In this document: piece after piece, positions 52,468-63,105 of the stretch | How the letters are laid out: the number at the start of each line of letters is the position of its first letter | Position numbering within the stretch: the first letter of the stretch is position 1 | Assembly: GCF_003323745.1 (NCBI RefSeq) | Contig: NZ_QOIL01000002.1 | Coordinates: 62,001-126,000, forward strand | Direction: 5' to 3' | Origin: Sphaerisporangium album | Lineage (GTDB): Bacteria > Actinomycetota > Actinomycetes > Streptosporangiales > Streptosporangiaceae | Length of the DNA stretch: 64,000 bases | Made by a program: the position numbers and the translations under genes | Notes under the pieces: generated by a model | The model's database searches: none | Seen by the model: only the letters and a program-made list of their open reading frames with translations | What the model was told of the DNA's origin: nothing

Positions 52468-52473
52468 TACTCT
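52468..52473 (+). promoter_or_regulatory. Putative ribF -10 element
   Basis: TACTCT lies 7 nt before a GTG at 52481 and 79 nt before the preferred ribF start (52553). The 52481 GTG would give a leaderless version with 24 extra residues. It marks the likely promoter of the ribF-dapB block. Confidence 0.4.
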
Positions 52474-52552
52474 CGACCCCGTGTGGAGAAAACCATCTCG
52501 CACGGCGGGCGTGGTGAACGGGTACGAAGATCAGCACAGGAACGGGGTAGAG

Positions 52553-53503
52553 GTGCAGGGCTGGCACGGACTCGAAGACGTGCCCGGAGACTGGGGCAGG
52601 TCCGTCATCACGATCGGGGTGTTCGACGGCGTGCACCGGGGGCATCAGCGCATGGTCACCCGGGCTGTGGACCTGGCGGCCGATCTCGGCCTTCCCTCCG
52701 TGGTGATCACGTTCGACCCCCATCCGGACGAGGTGGTGAGGCCGGGCGCGCACCCGACCCGCCTCACGACGCCTCGGCACCGCGCCGAGTTGCTGGCCGC
52801 GCTCGGCGTGGACGCGGTCTGCGTGCTGCCGTTCACGCTGGAGTTCTCCCGGATGACCCCCGACGAGTTCGTCCAGGCGGTGCTCGTCGACCGCCTGCAC
52901 GCGGCGGGGGTGGTCGTGGGCGAGAACTTCCGGTTCGGCCACAAGGCCGCGGGCGACGTCGAGACGCTGCGCGAGCTCGGCGAGAAGTACGACTTCGTCG
53001 CCGAGGGGGTCCCCCTGGTGACCGACGGCGAGGCGATCTCCTCCAGCTCCATCAGAGAGAGCCTGGCCTCCGGGGACGTCGCGGCGGCGGCCGAGGCGCT
53101 CGGCCGTCCCCACCGGGTGGAGGGCGTGGTCGTCCGGGGGCACCAGCGGGGCCGGGCGCTGCTCGGGTTCCCCACGGCCAACGTCGAGTCGCCTCCGTTC
53201 ACGGCGATCCCGGCCGACGGCGTCTACGCGGGCTGGCTCCAGTGCGTCCAGTCGCCCTCGCCGTACGACGGGCACCGCTGGCCGGCGGCGATCTCGATCG
53301 GCACCAACCCGACGTTCGAGGGCGTCGAGCGCACGGTGGAGGCGTACGCCCTCGACCGCGACGATCTCGATCTCTACGGTGCCCACGTCGTGGTCGACTT
53401 CTCGGTGCGGCTTCGCGACACGCTGAAGTTTGACTCGATCGAGGCGCTCGTCGAGCAGATGCGCCGCGACGTCGACGAGGCCCGCCGCCTGACCGCCGGC
53501 TGA
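52553..53503 (+). CDS. ribF: Bifunctional riboflavin kinase / FAD synthetase, 316 aa
   Basis: The FAD synthetase domain has the nucleotidyltransferase motif SVITIGVFDGVHRGHQ and ISSSSIRESL; the riboflavin kinase domain has GFPTANVESP and the metal/ATP region IGTNPTFEG. The GTG at 52553 follows GGGGTAGAG and gives the typical start and length. It begins the second half of the core block separated from truB. Confidence 0.94.
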   Translation: MQGWHGLEDVPGDWGRSVITIGVFDGVHRGHQRMVTRAVDLAADLGLPSVVITFDPHPDEVVRPGAHPTRLTTPRHRAELLAALGVDAVCVLPFTLEFSRMTPDEFVQAVLVDRLHAAGVVVGENFRFGHKAAGDVETLRELGEKYDFVAEGVPLVTDGEAISSSSIRESLASGDVAAAAEALGRPHRVEGVVVRGHQRGRALLGFPTANVESPPFTAIPADGVYAGWLQCVQSPSPYDGHRWPAAISIGTNPTFEGVERTVEAYALDRDDLDLYGAHVVVDFSVRLRDTLKFDSIEALVEQMRRDVDEARRLTAG

Positions 53504-53695
53504 TCACCCCGGGGGCGCGGGGGCGCGGCCCGCGCATCGAGCGCGGTGGTGCCGCGGCGGTGGTAGCCTGACGTGTCGGCTCGGTTTCGGCGCGCTGCGC
53601 GCTGCCCACCGGCACTAACGGCGACTGTAGGCGCACACGGTCGTTCGTGGACATTCGTCCAGTCACGTGCGCCCGTAGAAGATCTAAGGAGAGCC

Positions 53696-53965
53696 GTGTC
53701 GCTCGACACCGCCGCCAAGAAGACGATCATCGCCGAGTACGGCACCGGCGATGGGGACACCGGGTCCCCCGAGGTGCAGATCGCGCTGCTGAGCAAGCGC
53801 ATCAGCGAGCTCACCGAGCACCTCAAGACCCACAAGCACGACCACCACAGCCGCCGCGGGCTGCTGCTGCTGGTCGGCCGCCGGCGCCGCCTGCTCAAGT
53901 ACCTCATGAGCAAGGACATCACGCGGTACCGCACCCTGATCGAGCGGCTTGGCCTGCGTCGATAG
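53696..53965 (+). CDS. rpsO: 30S ribosomal protein S15, 89 aa
   Basis: Complete S15 of standard 89 residues: the [47 protein letters not shown] core. The GTG follows AAGGAGAG. Followed by a good terminator and then pnp, the conserved order. Confidence 0.98.
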   Translation: MSLDTAAKKTIIAEYGTGDGDTGSPEVQIALLSKRISELTEHLKTHKHDHHSRRGLLLLVGRRRRLLKYLMSKDITRYRTLIERLGLRR

Positions 53966-54382
53966 TGTGGAAGGGAGCGGCATCGCGCCGCTCCCTCTCT
54001 CATATCAGGGCAAAGGCCACCTTGATATGGAGGAACGCGGTCGGCGCGTCGTAGCGCGACCGGGCCCTTATTGAGCAGACTGGCCTGATGTGAAAGACAA
54101 CTGAACAGCCGAAGAAGTGCCCCGCGTCCGCACAGCGCTGAACACGCGCGTCCCCGTGACGCCTGCGGGCCGGTCCTCGGTAGTGGCTTCCGGATGTCGA
54201 CGGCGAGGTCGCCGTACAGCCCGGGTGCTTCGATCGAAGACCGGCGCTGCACATGACGGGGAGCCGGCAGGCACGATGCCAGGCACGAGCGAGCCGACCG
54301 CGAAGACGCCGGGCCGCTCGGCGAGTGCCTGAGCGTGCGAGACAGCACGGACGCGGGCGACCGACCCAAGAGGAGGTCCCCC
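53966..54382. other. 417-bp rpsO-pnp intergenic region
   Basis: It holds the rpsO terminator (53972-53996) and an inverted repeat CATATCA...TGATATG (54001-54007 and 54023-54029). The rest probably contains the pnp promoter and leader; no gene is seen. In other bacteria, pnp leaders are autoregulated by RNase III and PNPase. Confidence 0.6.
53972..53996 (+). terminator. rpsO terminator
   Basis: 10-bp arms AGGGAGCGGC and GCCGCTCCCT with a 5-nt loop and a CTCTCAT tail, 6 bp after the rpsO stop. Confidence 0.9.
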
Positions 54383-56721
54383 GTGGAGGGTGTCCACAGC
54401 ACGATAGCCGTTATCGACAACGGCTCGTTCGGCACGCGTTCCGTCCGGTTCGAGACCGGGCGGCTCGCGCGCCAGGCGGCGGGAAGCGCCGTCGTTTACC
54501 TTGACGACGACACGATGGTCCTGTCCGCCACGACCGCGTCCAAGCATCCCAAGGAAGGCCTGGACTTCTTCCCGCTCACCGTCGACGTCGAGGAGCGGAT
54601 GTACGCCGCGGGCCGCATTCCCGGCTCGTTCTTCCGCCGCGAGGGCCGGCCGTCCGAGGACGCCATCCTCACCTGCCGCCTGATCGACCGCCCGCTGCGC
54701 CCGTCCTTCGTCAAGGGCCTGCGCAACGAGGTCCAGGTCGTGGCCACGGTGATGGCCCTCAACCCCGACCACCTGTACGACGTGGTCGCGATCAACGCGG
54801 CCAGCCTGTCCACGCAGCTCGCCGGGCTGCCCTTCTCCGGCCCGATCGGCGGCGTCCGCGTCGCGCTGATCAACGGCCAGTGGGTGGCGTTCCCGACCCA
54901 CTCCGAGCTGGAGGGCGCGACCTTCGACATGGTCGTCGCCGGCCGCGTGCTGGAGGACGGCGACGTCGCGATCATGATGGTCGAGGCCGAGTCCACCCGC
55001 GACACCCTCAGGCTCGTCGCCGAGGGCTCCGTCGCGCCCACCGAGGAGACGGTGGCCGAGGGCCTTGAGGCGGCCAAGCCGTTCATCAAGGTGCTGGTCG
55101 AGGCGCAGAGCAAGATCGCCGAGGTCGCCGCGAAGGAGACCGCCCAGTACCCGATCTTCCTGGACTACCAGGAGGACGCGTACGAGGCCGTCGCCGGCGC
55201 CGTGAAGAGCGAGCTGGCCTCCGCGCTGACCATCGCCGGCAAGAAGGAGCGCGAGACCGAGCTCGACCGGGTCAAGGCGCTGGCGCTGGAGAAGCTCGGG
55301 CCCGACTTCGAGGGCCGCGAGAAGGAGATCTCCGCCGCGTTCCGCTCGCTCACCAAGAAGCTCATGCGCGAGCGCGTGATCAACGAGGGCGTGCGCATCG
55401 ACGGCCGCGGCACCAAGGACATCCGCCAGCTCAGCGCCGAGGTCCACGTGGTCCCGCGGGTCCACGGCTCGGCCCTGTTCGAGCGCGGCGAGACCCAGAT
55501 CCTGGGCATCACCACGCTGAACATGCTGCGCATGGAGCAGATGATCGACACGCTCAACCCGGAGCGCACCAAGCGCTACATGCACAACTACAACTTCCCG
55601 CCCTACTCCACCGGTGAGACCGGCCGCGTGGGCTCGCCCAAGCGCCGCGAGATCGGCCACGGCGCGCTCGCCGAGCGTGCGCTGCTGCCGGTGCTGCCGA
55701 GCCGCGAGGAGTTCCCGTACGCCATCCGCCAGGTGTCGGAGGCGCTCGGCTCCAACGGCTCGACCAGCATGGGCTCGGTCTGCGCCTCCACCATGGCGCT
55801 GCTGGACGCGGGCGTCCCGCTGAAGGAGATGGTGGCCGGCATCGCGATGGGCCTCATCGGCGAGGGCGACCAGTACGTCACGCTGACGGACATCCTCGGC
55901 GCCGAGGACGCCATGGGCGACATGGACTTCAAGGTCGCCGGCACCCGCGAGCTCATCACCGCCCTCCAGCTCGACACCAAGCTGGACGGCATCCCGGCCG
56001 AGGTCCTGGCCGGGGCGCTCAAGCAGGCCAGGGCCGCGCGGCTGGCGATCCTGTCGGTCATGCAGGAGGCGATCGACTCCCCGGCCGAGATGAACCCGAC
56101 CGCGCCGCGCATCATCACGATCAAGGTCCCGGTCGACAAGATCGGCGAGGTCATCGGCCCCAAGGGCAAGATGATCAACCAGATCCAGGACGACACCGGC
56201 GCCGAGATCACGATCGAGGACGACGGCACGATCTACATCGGCGCCACCGACGGCCCGTCGGCGGAGGCCGCGCGCAGCACGATCAACTCGATCGCCAACC
56301 CGCACATGCCGGAGGTCGGCGAGCGCTACCTGGGCACGGTCGTCAAGATCGCCGCCTTCGGCGCGTTCGTCAGCCTGCTGCCCGGCAAGGACGGCCTGCT
56401 GCACGTCTCCCAGATCCGCAAGCTGCACGGCGGCAAGCGCATCGAGAACGTCGAGGACGTCATGAACGTCGGCGACAAGATCCAGGTGGAGATCGCCGAG
56501 ATCGACTCGCGCGGCAAGCTGTCCCTGGTGCCCGTCGAGGTCATCGAGAAGGAGGACGCGGCCAAGGCCGAGAGCGGCGGCGGTGACGGCGACGACGACG
56601 GCGGTTCCCGCCCCGAGCCGGACTTCCGTGAGCCGCGCGAGGCCCGCGAGCCCCGTGAGGACCGCGGTGGCGACCGGCCGCGCCGCACCCGCACCCGCGG
56701 CGGACGGGACGATCGCAACTC

Positions 56722-56725
<4 letters not shown>
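54383..56725 (+). CDS. pnp: Polynucleotide phosphorylase / guanosine pentaphosphate synthetase, 780 aa
   Basis: Two RNase PH-like domains, KH ([25 protein letters not shown]) and S1 ([28 protein letters not shown]) in the expected order. [31 protein letters not shown] and [10 protein letters not shown] are family markers. The GTG at 54383 follows AGGAGG. The C-terminal 70 residues are an Arg/Gly/Asp-rich tail. In actinomycetes this enzyme also makes pppGpp. Confidence 0.97.
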
Positions 56726-58907
<2,182 letters not shown>

Positions 58908-58939
58908 CGCGTTCGCGGCGCCCGAACCCGCCGAACGGG

Positions 58940-59809
58940 CTAGAGCGCGAGACCGATCGTGAACAGCAGGCCGAAGGCGAGCTGGAGCCGCCCGGTGTGC
59001 TGGAGCGTGGCGATCAGCGCCCGCCCGTTCCCCCCGTCCCGTACGGCCCTGGCCGGCAGCAGGGCGAGCGGCAGCGCCAGCACGGTGAGCGCGGCGAACG
59101 GCCGGGCGAAGGCCAGGCCCAGGGCGATGACGAACGGGAGCAGCAGGCAGACGACGTAGAGCACGCGCGTCCGGGTGTCGCCGAGCACGACCGCCAGCGT
59201 GCGCTTGCCCGCGGGGCCGTCGGTGGCGATGTCGCGCAGGTTGTTCACGACCAGCAGCGCGCAGGCCAGCAGCCCGACCGGCACGGCCGCCGCGACCGCG
59301 AGCCACGGAAGCCGTTCCATCTGGACGTACGTGGTGCCCGCCACCGCGACCAGGCCGAAGAACACGAACACCGAGATCTCGCCGAACGCCCGGTAGCCGT
59401 ACGGCCGTGAGCCTCCGGTGTAGAACCAGGCGGCGGCGATGGCCAGCGCGCCGACGATCAGCAGCCACCAGGCTCCGGTGGCCACGACCAGCGTCAGGCC
59501 CGCGACGGCCGCCGCCAGGAAGCACCCGAAGGCGGCCAGCAGCACCGAGCGGGGGGTGGCGACCCGCGAGCCGACCAGCCGCAGCGGGCCCACCCGGGCC
59601 TCGTCGGTGCCGCGCACGCCGTCGCTGTAGTCGTTGGCGTAGTTCACGCCGATCTGCAGGACCAGCGCGACCAGCAGCGCCACCGCGGCCCGCCACCAGT
59701 TCACCGCGCCGTACGAGATCGCCACGCCCGTGCCCACGGCGACGGGGACCACCGCCGCGGGGAGGGTGCGGGGCCGTGCCCCCGCCAGCCACTGAGCGGG
59801 TGTCGCCAA
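58940..59809 (-). CDS. menA: 1,4-dihydroxy-2-naphthoate polyprenyltransferase, 289 aa
   Basis: UbiA-family membrane prenyltransferase with the two Asp-rich motifs: NYANDYSDGVRGTD and NNLRDIATD; about eight helices. The N-terminus [18 protein letters not shown] is characteristic of MenA. It catalyses prenylation in menaquinone synthesis at the membrane. TTG start at 59809 with a AGAGGGAACG stretch upstream. Convergent with dapB. Confidence 0.93.
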   Translation of the reverse strand: MATPAQWLAGARPRTLPAAVVPVAVGTGVAISYGAVNWWRAAVALLVALVLQIGVNYANDYSDGVRGTDEARVGPLRLVGSRVATPRSVLLAAFGCFLAAAVAGLTLVVATGAWWLLIVGALAIAAAWFYTGGSRPYGYRAFGEISVFVFFGLVAVAGTTYVQMERLPWLAVAAAVPVGLLACALLVVNNLRDIATDGPAGKRTLAVVLGDTRTRVLYVVCLLLPFVIALGLAFARPFAALTVLALPLALLPARAVRDGGNGRALIATLQHTGRLQLAFGLLFTIGLAL

Positions 59810-59924
59810 CGTCGTTCCCTCTTCCGCCGATTCGGTCCGCGGCCGGAGGGCGGGGAACCCCCGTCCCAGGCCGGATTCGCCTATGCAGGGTATTTCATGA
59901 CCTTCTGCCGACCCGCTCGCGGGC

Positions 59925-59938
59925 CGGTCGTACGACCG
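59925..59938. promoter_or_regulatory. 14-bp palindrome upstream of menA
   Basis: CGGTCGTACGACCG is an exact palindrome, 19 bp past the GNAT stop and 115 bp before the menA start, both on the - strand. It may be an operator; a hairpin would have no loop, so a terminator is less likely. Confidence 0.45.
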
Positions 59939-59956
59939 CGGGGTCGTCGGGGGTGA

Positions 59957-60541
59957 TCAGCTGATGTCCGTGGCCAGGCGGATCATCTTCACCGGGCGGC
60001 CCATGTCCAGGACGCGCTCGGCCTCGTCCGGGGCCCACCCCGCCGACGCCAGGAACCCCAGCCGCGCGTGGTCGTCGGCGAAGACCCAGGTGACGACCGA
60101 GGCGTAGCCGTCCTCGCGCAGGTGGTCGACGGTGGCGTTGAGCAGCCTGCTGCCGTGGCCCCGGCGCGTGTGGTCGGGGTCGACGAGCAGGGTGAGCAGC
60201 TCGGCCGTGGTGGACGGATCGAGGTCCGGGTCCTCGGCGGGGGCGTGGGAGGCCAGCCCGACCACCCGCTGCCCGCCGGGCTCGCCGTGGCTCTCGGCGA
60301 GGGAGGTCAGAAGGTCCTCGGTCTCGACGGCCACCAGGAGGCGGTGGCGCGGCGAGGGCGGTGCGACGACGGCTTCCTCCCACTGGCGGCCCCACAGCTC
60401 CTGAGCCGCCGGCCCGGTCATCTGCTCAAGCGGCTCCTCGGGGATGAACCGGCCGTAGCCGCTCTTCCACGCCCTGATCTGGGTGGCCGTCACCGCCGGG
60501 ACGTCTTCACGCCGCGCGGCCCGCACCCCCACGTCTGCCAT
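59957..60541 (-). CDS. GNAT-family N-acetyltransferase, 194 aa
   Basis: VRAARREDVPAVTATQIRAWKSGYGRFIPEE is a usual GNAT beginning, and LTLLVDPDHTRRGHGSRLLNATVDHL is motif A with the acetyl-CoA-binding R-x2-G-x-G. The ATG at 60541 with AAGGAGG is preferred to the GTG at 60571. Substrate unknown. Confidence 0.88.
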   Translation of the reverse strand: MADVGVRAARREDVPAVTATQIRAWKSGYGRFIPEEPLEQMTGPAAQELWGRQWEEAVVAPPSPRHRLLVAVETEDLLTSLAESHGEPGGQRVVGLASHAPAEDPDLDPSTTAELLTLLVDPDHTRRGHGSRLLNATVDHLREDGYASVVTWVFADDHARLGFLASAGWAPDEAERVLDMGRPVKMIRLATDIS

Positions 60542-60662
60542 ACCGGCAGGCCTCCTTTCCTCGGCCTCCACACCGTATCCGGGTCCACCCGGCTACGAGG
60601 AACCGCCACCGATGATCGTCCGCCCGGGGGAACGCGCGTGATGACGTCGCCGTAGCGGGATG

Positions 60663-60693
60663 GGAGGCTCCGGTGAACGTTCGCGGAACGCCT
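60663..60693 (-). terminator. Imperfect hairpin after the CGNR gene
   Basis: GGAGGC-TCCG at one side and CGGA-GCCTCC at the other with a central GAACGTTC can form a bulged stem-loop 82 bp after the CGNR stop on the - strand. Weak. Confidence 0.35.
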
Positions 60694-60774
60694 CCACCCC
60701 ACGAGCAGCCGGCACCCGCGCCGCCGGGTCGATCCGGGGCGCCCCCGTTGACCGCCGGGGATCTGTTCAGGTGT

Positions 60775-61425
60775 TCAGGACGAGCCCGGGGTGGTTCGCT
60801 GGCGGCGGGCGCGGTAGGCGCGGGTCTTGGTGCGGTTTCCGCACACCCGCATCGAGCACCACGAGCGCGAGCGGTTCTTGGAGGAGTCGATGAACGCCCA
60901 CTGGCAGGTGCTGTCGGCGCACACCTTCAGGCGCGGCCAGGAGCCGTCGGCGTGCGCTCGCAGAACGGCCGTCGCGATCAGCCCCAGCCCTCGCGCCGCG
61001 CCGTCGGCGAGCGGCTCCGGCACGGGCGCGCCGTCCACCAGGGTGATCCGCAGGGGGAGCGCCGCGAGCGCGGCCTCCAGCCGGGCGGAGGCGGCCTCGG
61101 GGGCCGGGGCGAGGGCCGGGTCCGGGGGAGCGGGTGCCAGGCCCGCAGGGGCGGTCAGGTCCGCCGGGTCTACCGGGTCCGCCGGGGCGGGTACGGGCGG
61201 CGGGGTCTCAGGGGAGGAATGCTCGTGCCGCAGGGCGGTGCGCAGCCCTTCGCGCAGGTTGACGGCCAGCGCCCAGTCATCGTCCACGGCGCGGTCGGAC
61301 TCGGAGATCAGCCCGTGTTCCCGCAGCCAGATGGCGAGCTCGGCGGGGGAGGCCAGCTCGTCGGTGTCGCCCTGGACGTCGTAGGTGTTCACGAAGTCGC
61401 GGAGCAGTTCGGCCGGCGCGTCCAT
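60775..61425 (-). CDS. ABATE/CGNR zinc-finger regulator, 216 aa
   Basis: The N-terminal ABATE-type domain (LLRDFVNTYDVQGDTDELASPAELAIWL) is followed by the CGNR zinc finger (CADSTCQWAFIDSSKNRSRSWCS and CGNR). The finger's Cys positions are CADSTC and WCSMRVC. Between them is a Pro/Ala/Asp linker of about 40 residues. Likely a stress-related transcription regulator; target unknown. Confidence 0.88.
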   Translation of the reverse strand: MDAPAELLRDFVNTYDVQGDTDELASPAELAIWLREHGLISESDRAVDDDWALAVNLREGLRTALRHEHSSPETPPPVPAPADPVDPADLTAPAGLAPAPPDPALAPAPEAASARLEAALAALPLRITLVDGAPVPEPLADGAARGLGLIATAVLRAHADGSWPRLKVCADSTCQWAFIDSSKNRSRSWCSMRVCGNRTKTRAYRARRQRTTPGSS

Positions 61426-61528
61426 GTCACCACTGTAAGCCAGTAGAGGGTTTCGCCTGGTATCGACGCCCTCGCCCCACTGTCACGGCCCGCATCGTCA
61501 CGGGCGGGGACGGCAGCGCGCCGCCGGG

Positions 61529-61626
61529 CCTCGGGACGGGAACGGGAAGTCCCGCCGCGCCTCGGGACAGGGACGGCGAGCCCGCCGGCCGCAGGACAGG
61601 GGGACGGGCACCTCGTGCCTCGGGAC
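61529..61626. repeat. ~30-bp degenerate repeats downstream of the MocR gene
   Basis: CCTCGGGAC recurs at 61529, 61560 and 61618, with a variant CCGCAGGAC at 61589, spacings 31, 29 and 29 bp. The array lies 28 bp beyond the MocR stop codon on the - strand, similar in character to those after the SDR and truB genes. Confidence 0.65.
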
Positions 61627-61653
61627 GGGGGGACGGAGAGTGTCGCCGCGGCG

Positions 61654-63060
61654 TCAGGGCAGGTGGGCGTCCAGGGCCGTGCCGAGGCGGCGGACGCCCT
61701 CGGTCAGCTCGGCGACGTGCGCCGCCGCGATGTGCGTCACGCGGACGTGCGGCCCCGGAGGCTCGGCGGGGTGGTAGATCGCGCCGGGGCTCACCAGCAC
61801 CCCGGCCCGCTGGGCGCTCTCGACCAGGGCGGTCTCGTCGACCTCGCGCGCAAGACGCACCCACAGGTGCAGGCCGCCCTGCGGGACCGGCCGGACCTCG
61901 GCGGACGGCAGGTGGCGGGCCAGGGCCGCCGCGAGCGCGTCCCGCCGCACCGCGATCTCCGCCGCCACCCCGGCCAGGTGACGGCGCCAGCCCGGCGAAC
62001 CGAGGAACTCCAGCGCCGTCTCCTGCAACGGCCGGGCCACGAAGAACGACTCCACGAGCTGTGCGGCCTTGAGCCGGCGCGCCGCCGGGCCCCGGGCGAT
62101 GACGGCGGCCACCCGCATGCTCGGTGCGGTGATCTTGCTGAGCGAGTTGACGTGGACGACCGTCCCATGGGTGTCCAGGGTGACGAGCGAGGGCGGCACG
62201 GCGCCCGTCGTCAGGTAGCGGGCGTAGTCGTCCTCGATCACGAACGCGCCCGCGGCCCTGGCGACGGCGAGGATCTGCTCCCTGCGCGCGGCCGGGACCA
62301 CGGCGCCGGTGGGGTTGTGCAGGGTCGGCTGGCAGTAGAAGACCCGCGCGCCGGTGACCGCGAACGCCTCGGCCAGCAGCTCCGGCCGCACGCCGTCGCG
62401 GTCCATCGGCACGGCGACCGCGCGCAGCCCGGCGGCCCGCGCCGAGGCGAGCGCGCCCGGGTAGGTCGGGGTCTCCACGAGCATCGCCTCGCCGGAGGCC
62501 GCCAGGGCGCGGAAGGCGTGGGTGAGCGCGGCCTGGCCGCCGCTGGTGATCAGCACGTCCGCCTGGGTGACCCCGCCGCCGACCTCGGTGGCGAACCAGC
62601 GGCGCAACTCGGCGAGGCCGTTCAGCGGCGGCAGCGCCCAGGCGTCCGGACGGCGCACGGCGCGCGCGGCCGCGTTCGCCAGGGCCCTGGACGGGCGCAG
62701 GGCGGGGTTGAGGTAGCCGCCGGTGAGCGGGATGACCCCCTCGGGCGGCGGGGTGAGCAGGCCGCTGACGGCCGTGTCGTCCACGGACCTGTCGCCGAGC
62801 GAGACCGTCTGCCAGGACACGTCCGTGGCGTCCCCCGCCGTCGCGGAGGGCGGGGCGGCGGCGAACGCGCCGATGCCCGGCCGCGTGACCACCCTGCCCT
62901 CGGCCGTGAGCGCCGCCAGCGCCCGCGAGACGGTGACCGGGCTGACGCCGTGCCGCCGCGTGAGCTCCCGGCTGGACGGCAGCCGTCCCCCGGGACCGAC
63001 CCGGGCGGCCTCCTCCCGCAGCAGCCCGGCGAGCCGGGCGATACTGCTATCGTCATCCAT
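61654..63060 (-). CDS. MocR/PdxR-type regulator (GntR HTH fused to an aminotransferase fold), 468 aa
   Basis: N-terminal winged helix (LAGLLREEAARVGPGGRLPSSRELTRRHGVSPVTVSRALAALTAEG) and a fold-type I aminotransferase domain whose PLP lysine sits in HVNSLSKITAPSMRVAA. The ATG at 63060 shares a CATG with the start of a divergent EamA transporter. A -10-like TATTCT 8 nt before the ATG suggests leaderless transcription. MocR regulators often control the neighbouring transporter. Confidence 0.92.
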   Translation of the reverse strand: MDDDSSIARLAGLLREEAARVGPGGRLPSSRELTRRHGVSPVTVSRALAALTAEGRVVTRPGIGAFAAAPPSATAGDATDVSWQTVSLGDRSVDDTAVSGLLTPPPEGVIPLTGGYLNPALRPSRALANAAARAVRRPDAWALPPLNGLAELRRWFATEVGGGVTQADVLITSGGQAALTHAFRALAASGEAMLVETPTYPGALASARAAGLRAVAVPMDRDGVRPELLAEAFAVTGARVFYCQPTLHNPTGAVVPAARREQILAVARAAGAFVIEDDYARYLTTGAVPPSLVTLDTHGTVVHVNSLSKITAPSMRVAAVIARGPAARRLKAAQLVESFFVARPLQETALEFLGSPGWRRHLAGVAAEIAVRRDALAAALARHLPSAEVRPVPQGGLHLWVRLAREVDETALVESAQRAGVLVSPGAIYHPAEPPGPHVRVTHIAAAHVAELTEGVRRLGTALDAHLP

Positions 63061-63105
63061 GAGAGAGCAGAATAGCGCTATCGTTCCCTCGGCAGTATCG
63101 CCGCA
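63040..63105. promoter_or_regulatory. Divergent MocR-eamA control region with overlapping start codons
   Basis: The two start codons occupy the same CATG (63058-63061). Around it are the direct repeats CTATCGT (63047-63053 and 63078-63084), the palindrome ATAGCGCTAT (63072-63081) and the related ATACTG/CAGTAT motifs at about 63041 and 63093. These are likely MocR-binding sites controlling both directions. Confidence 0.7.

Noticed and set aside
52390..52552. FMN riboswitch ahead of ribF
   Set aside because: The space is too short and no conserved FMN-aptamer blocks are visible.
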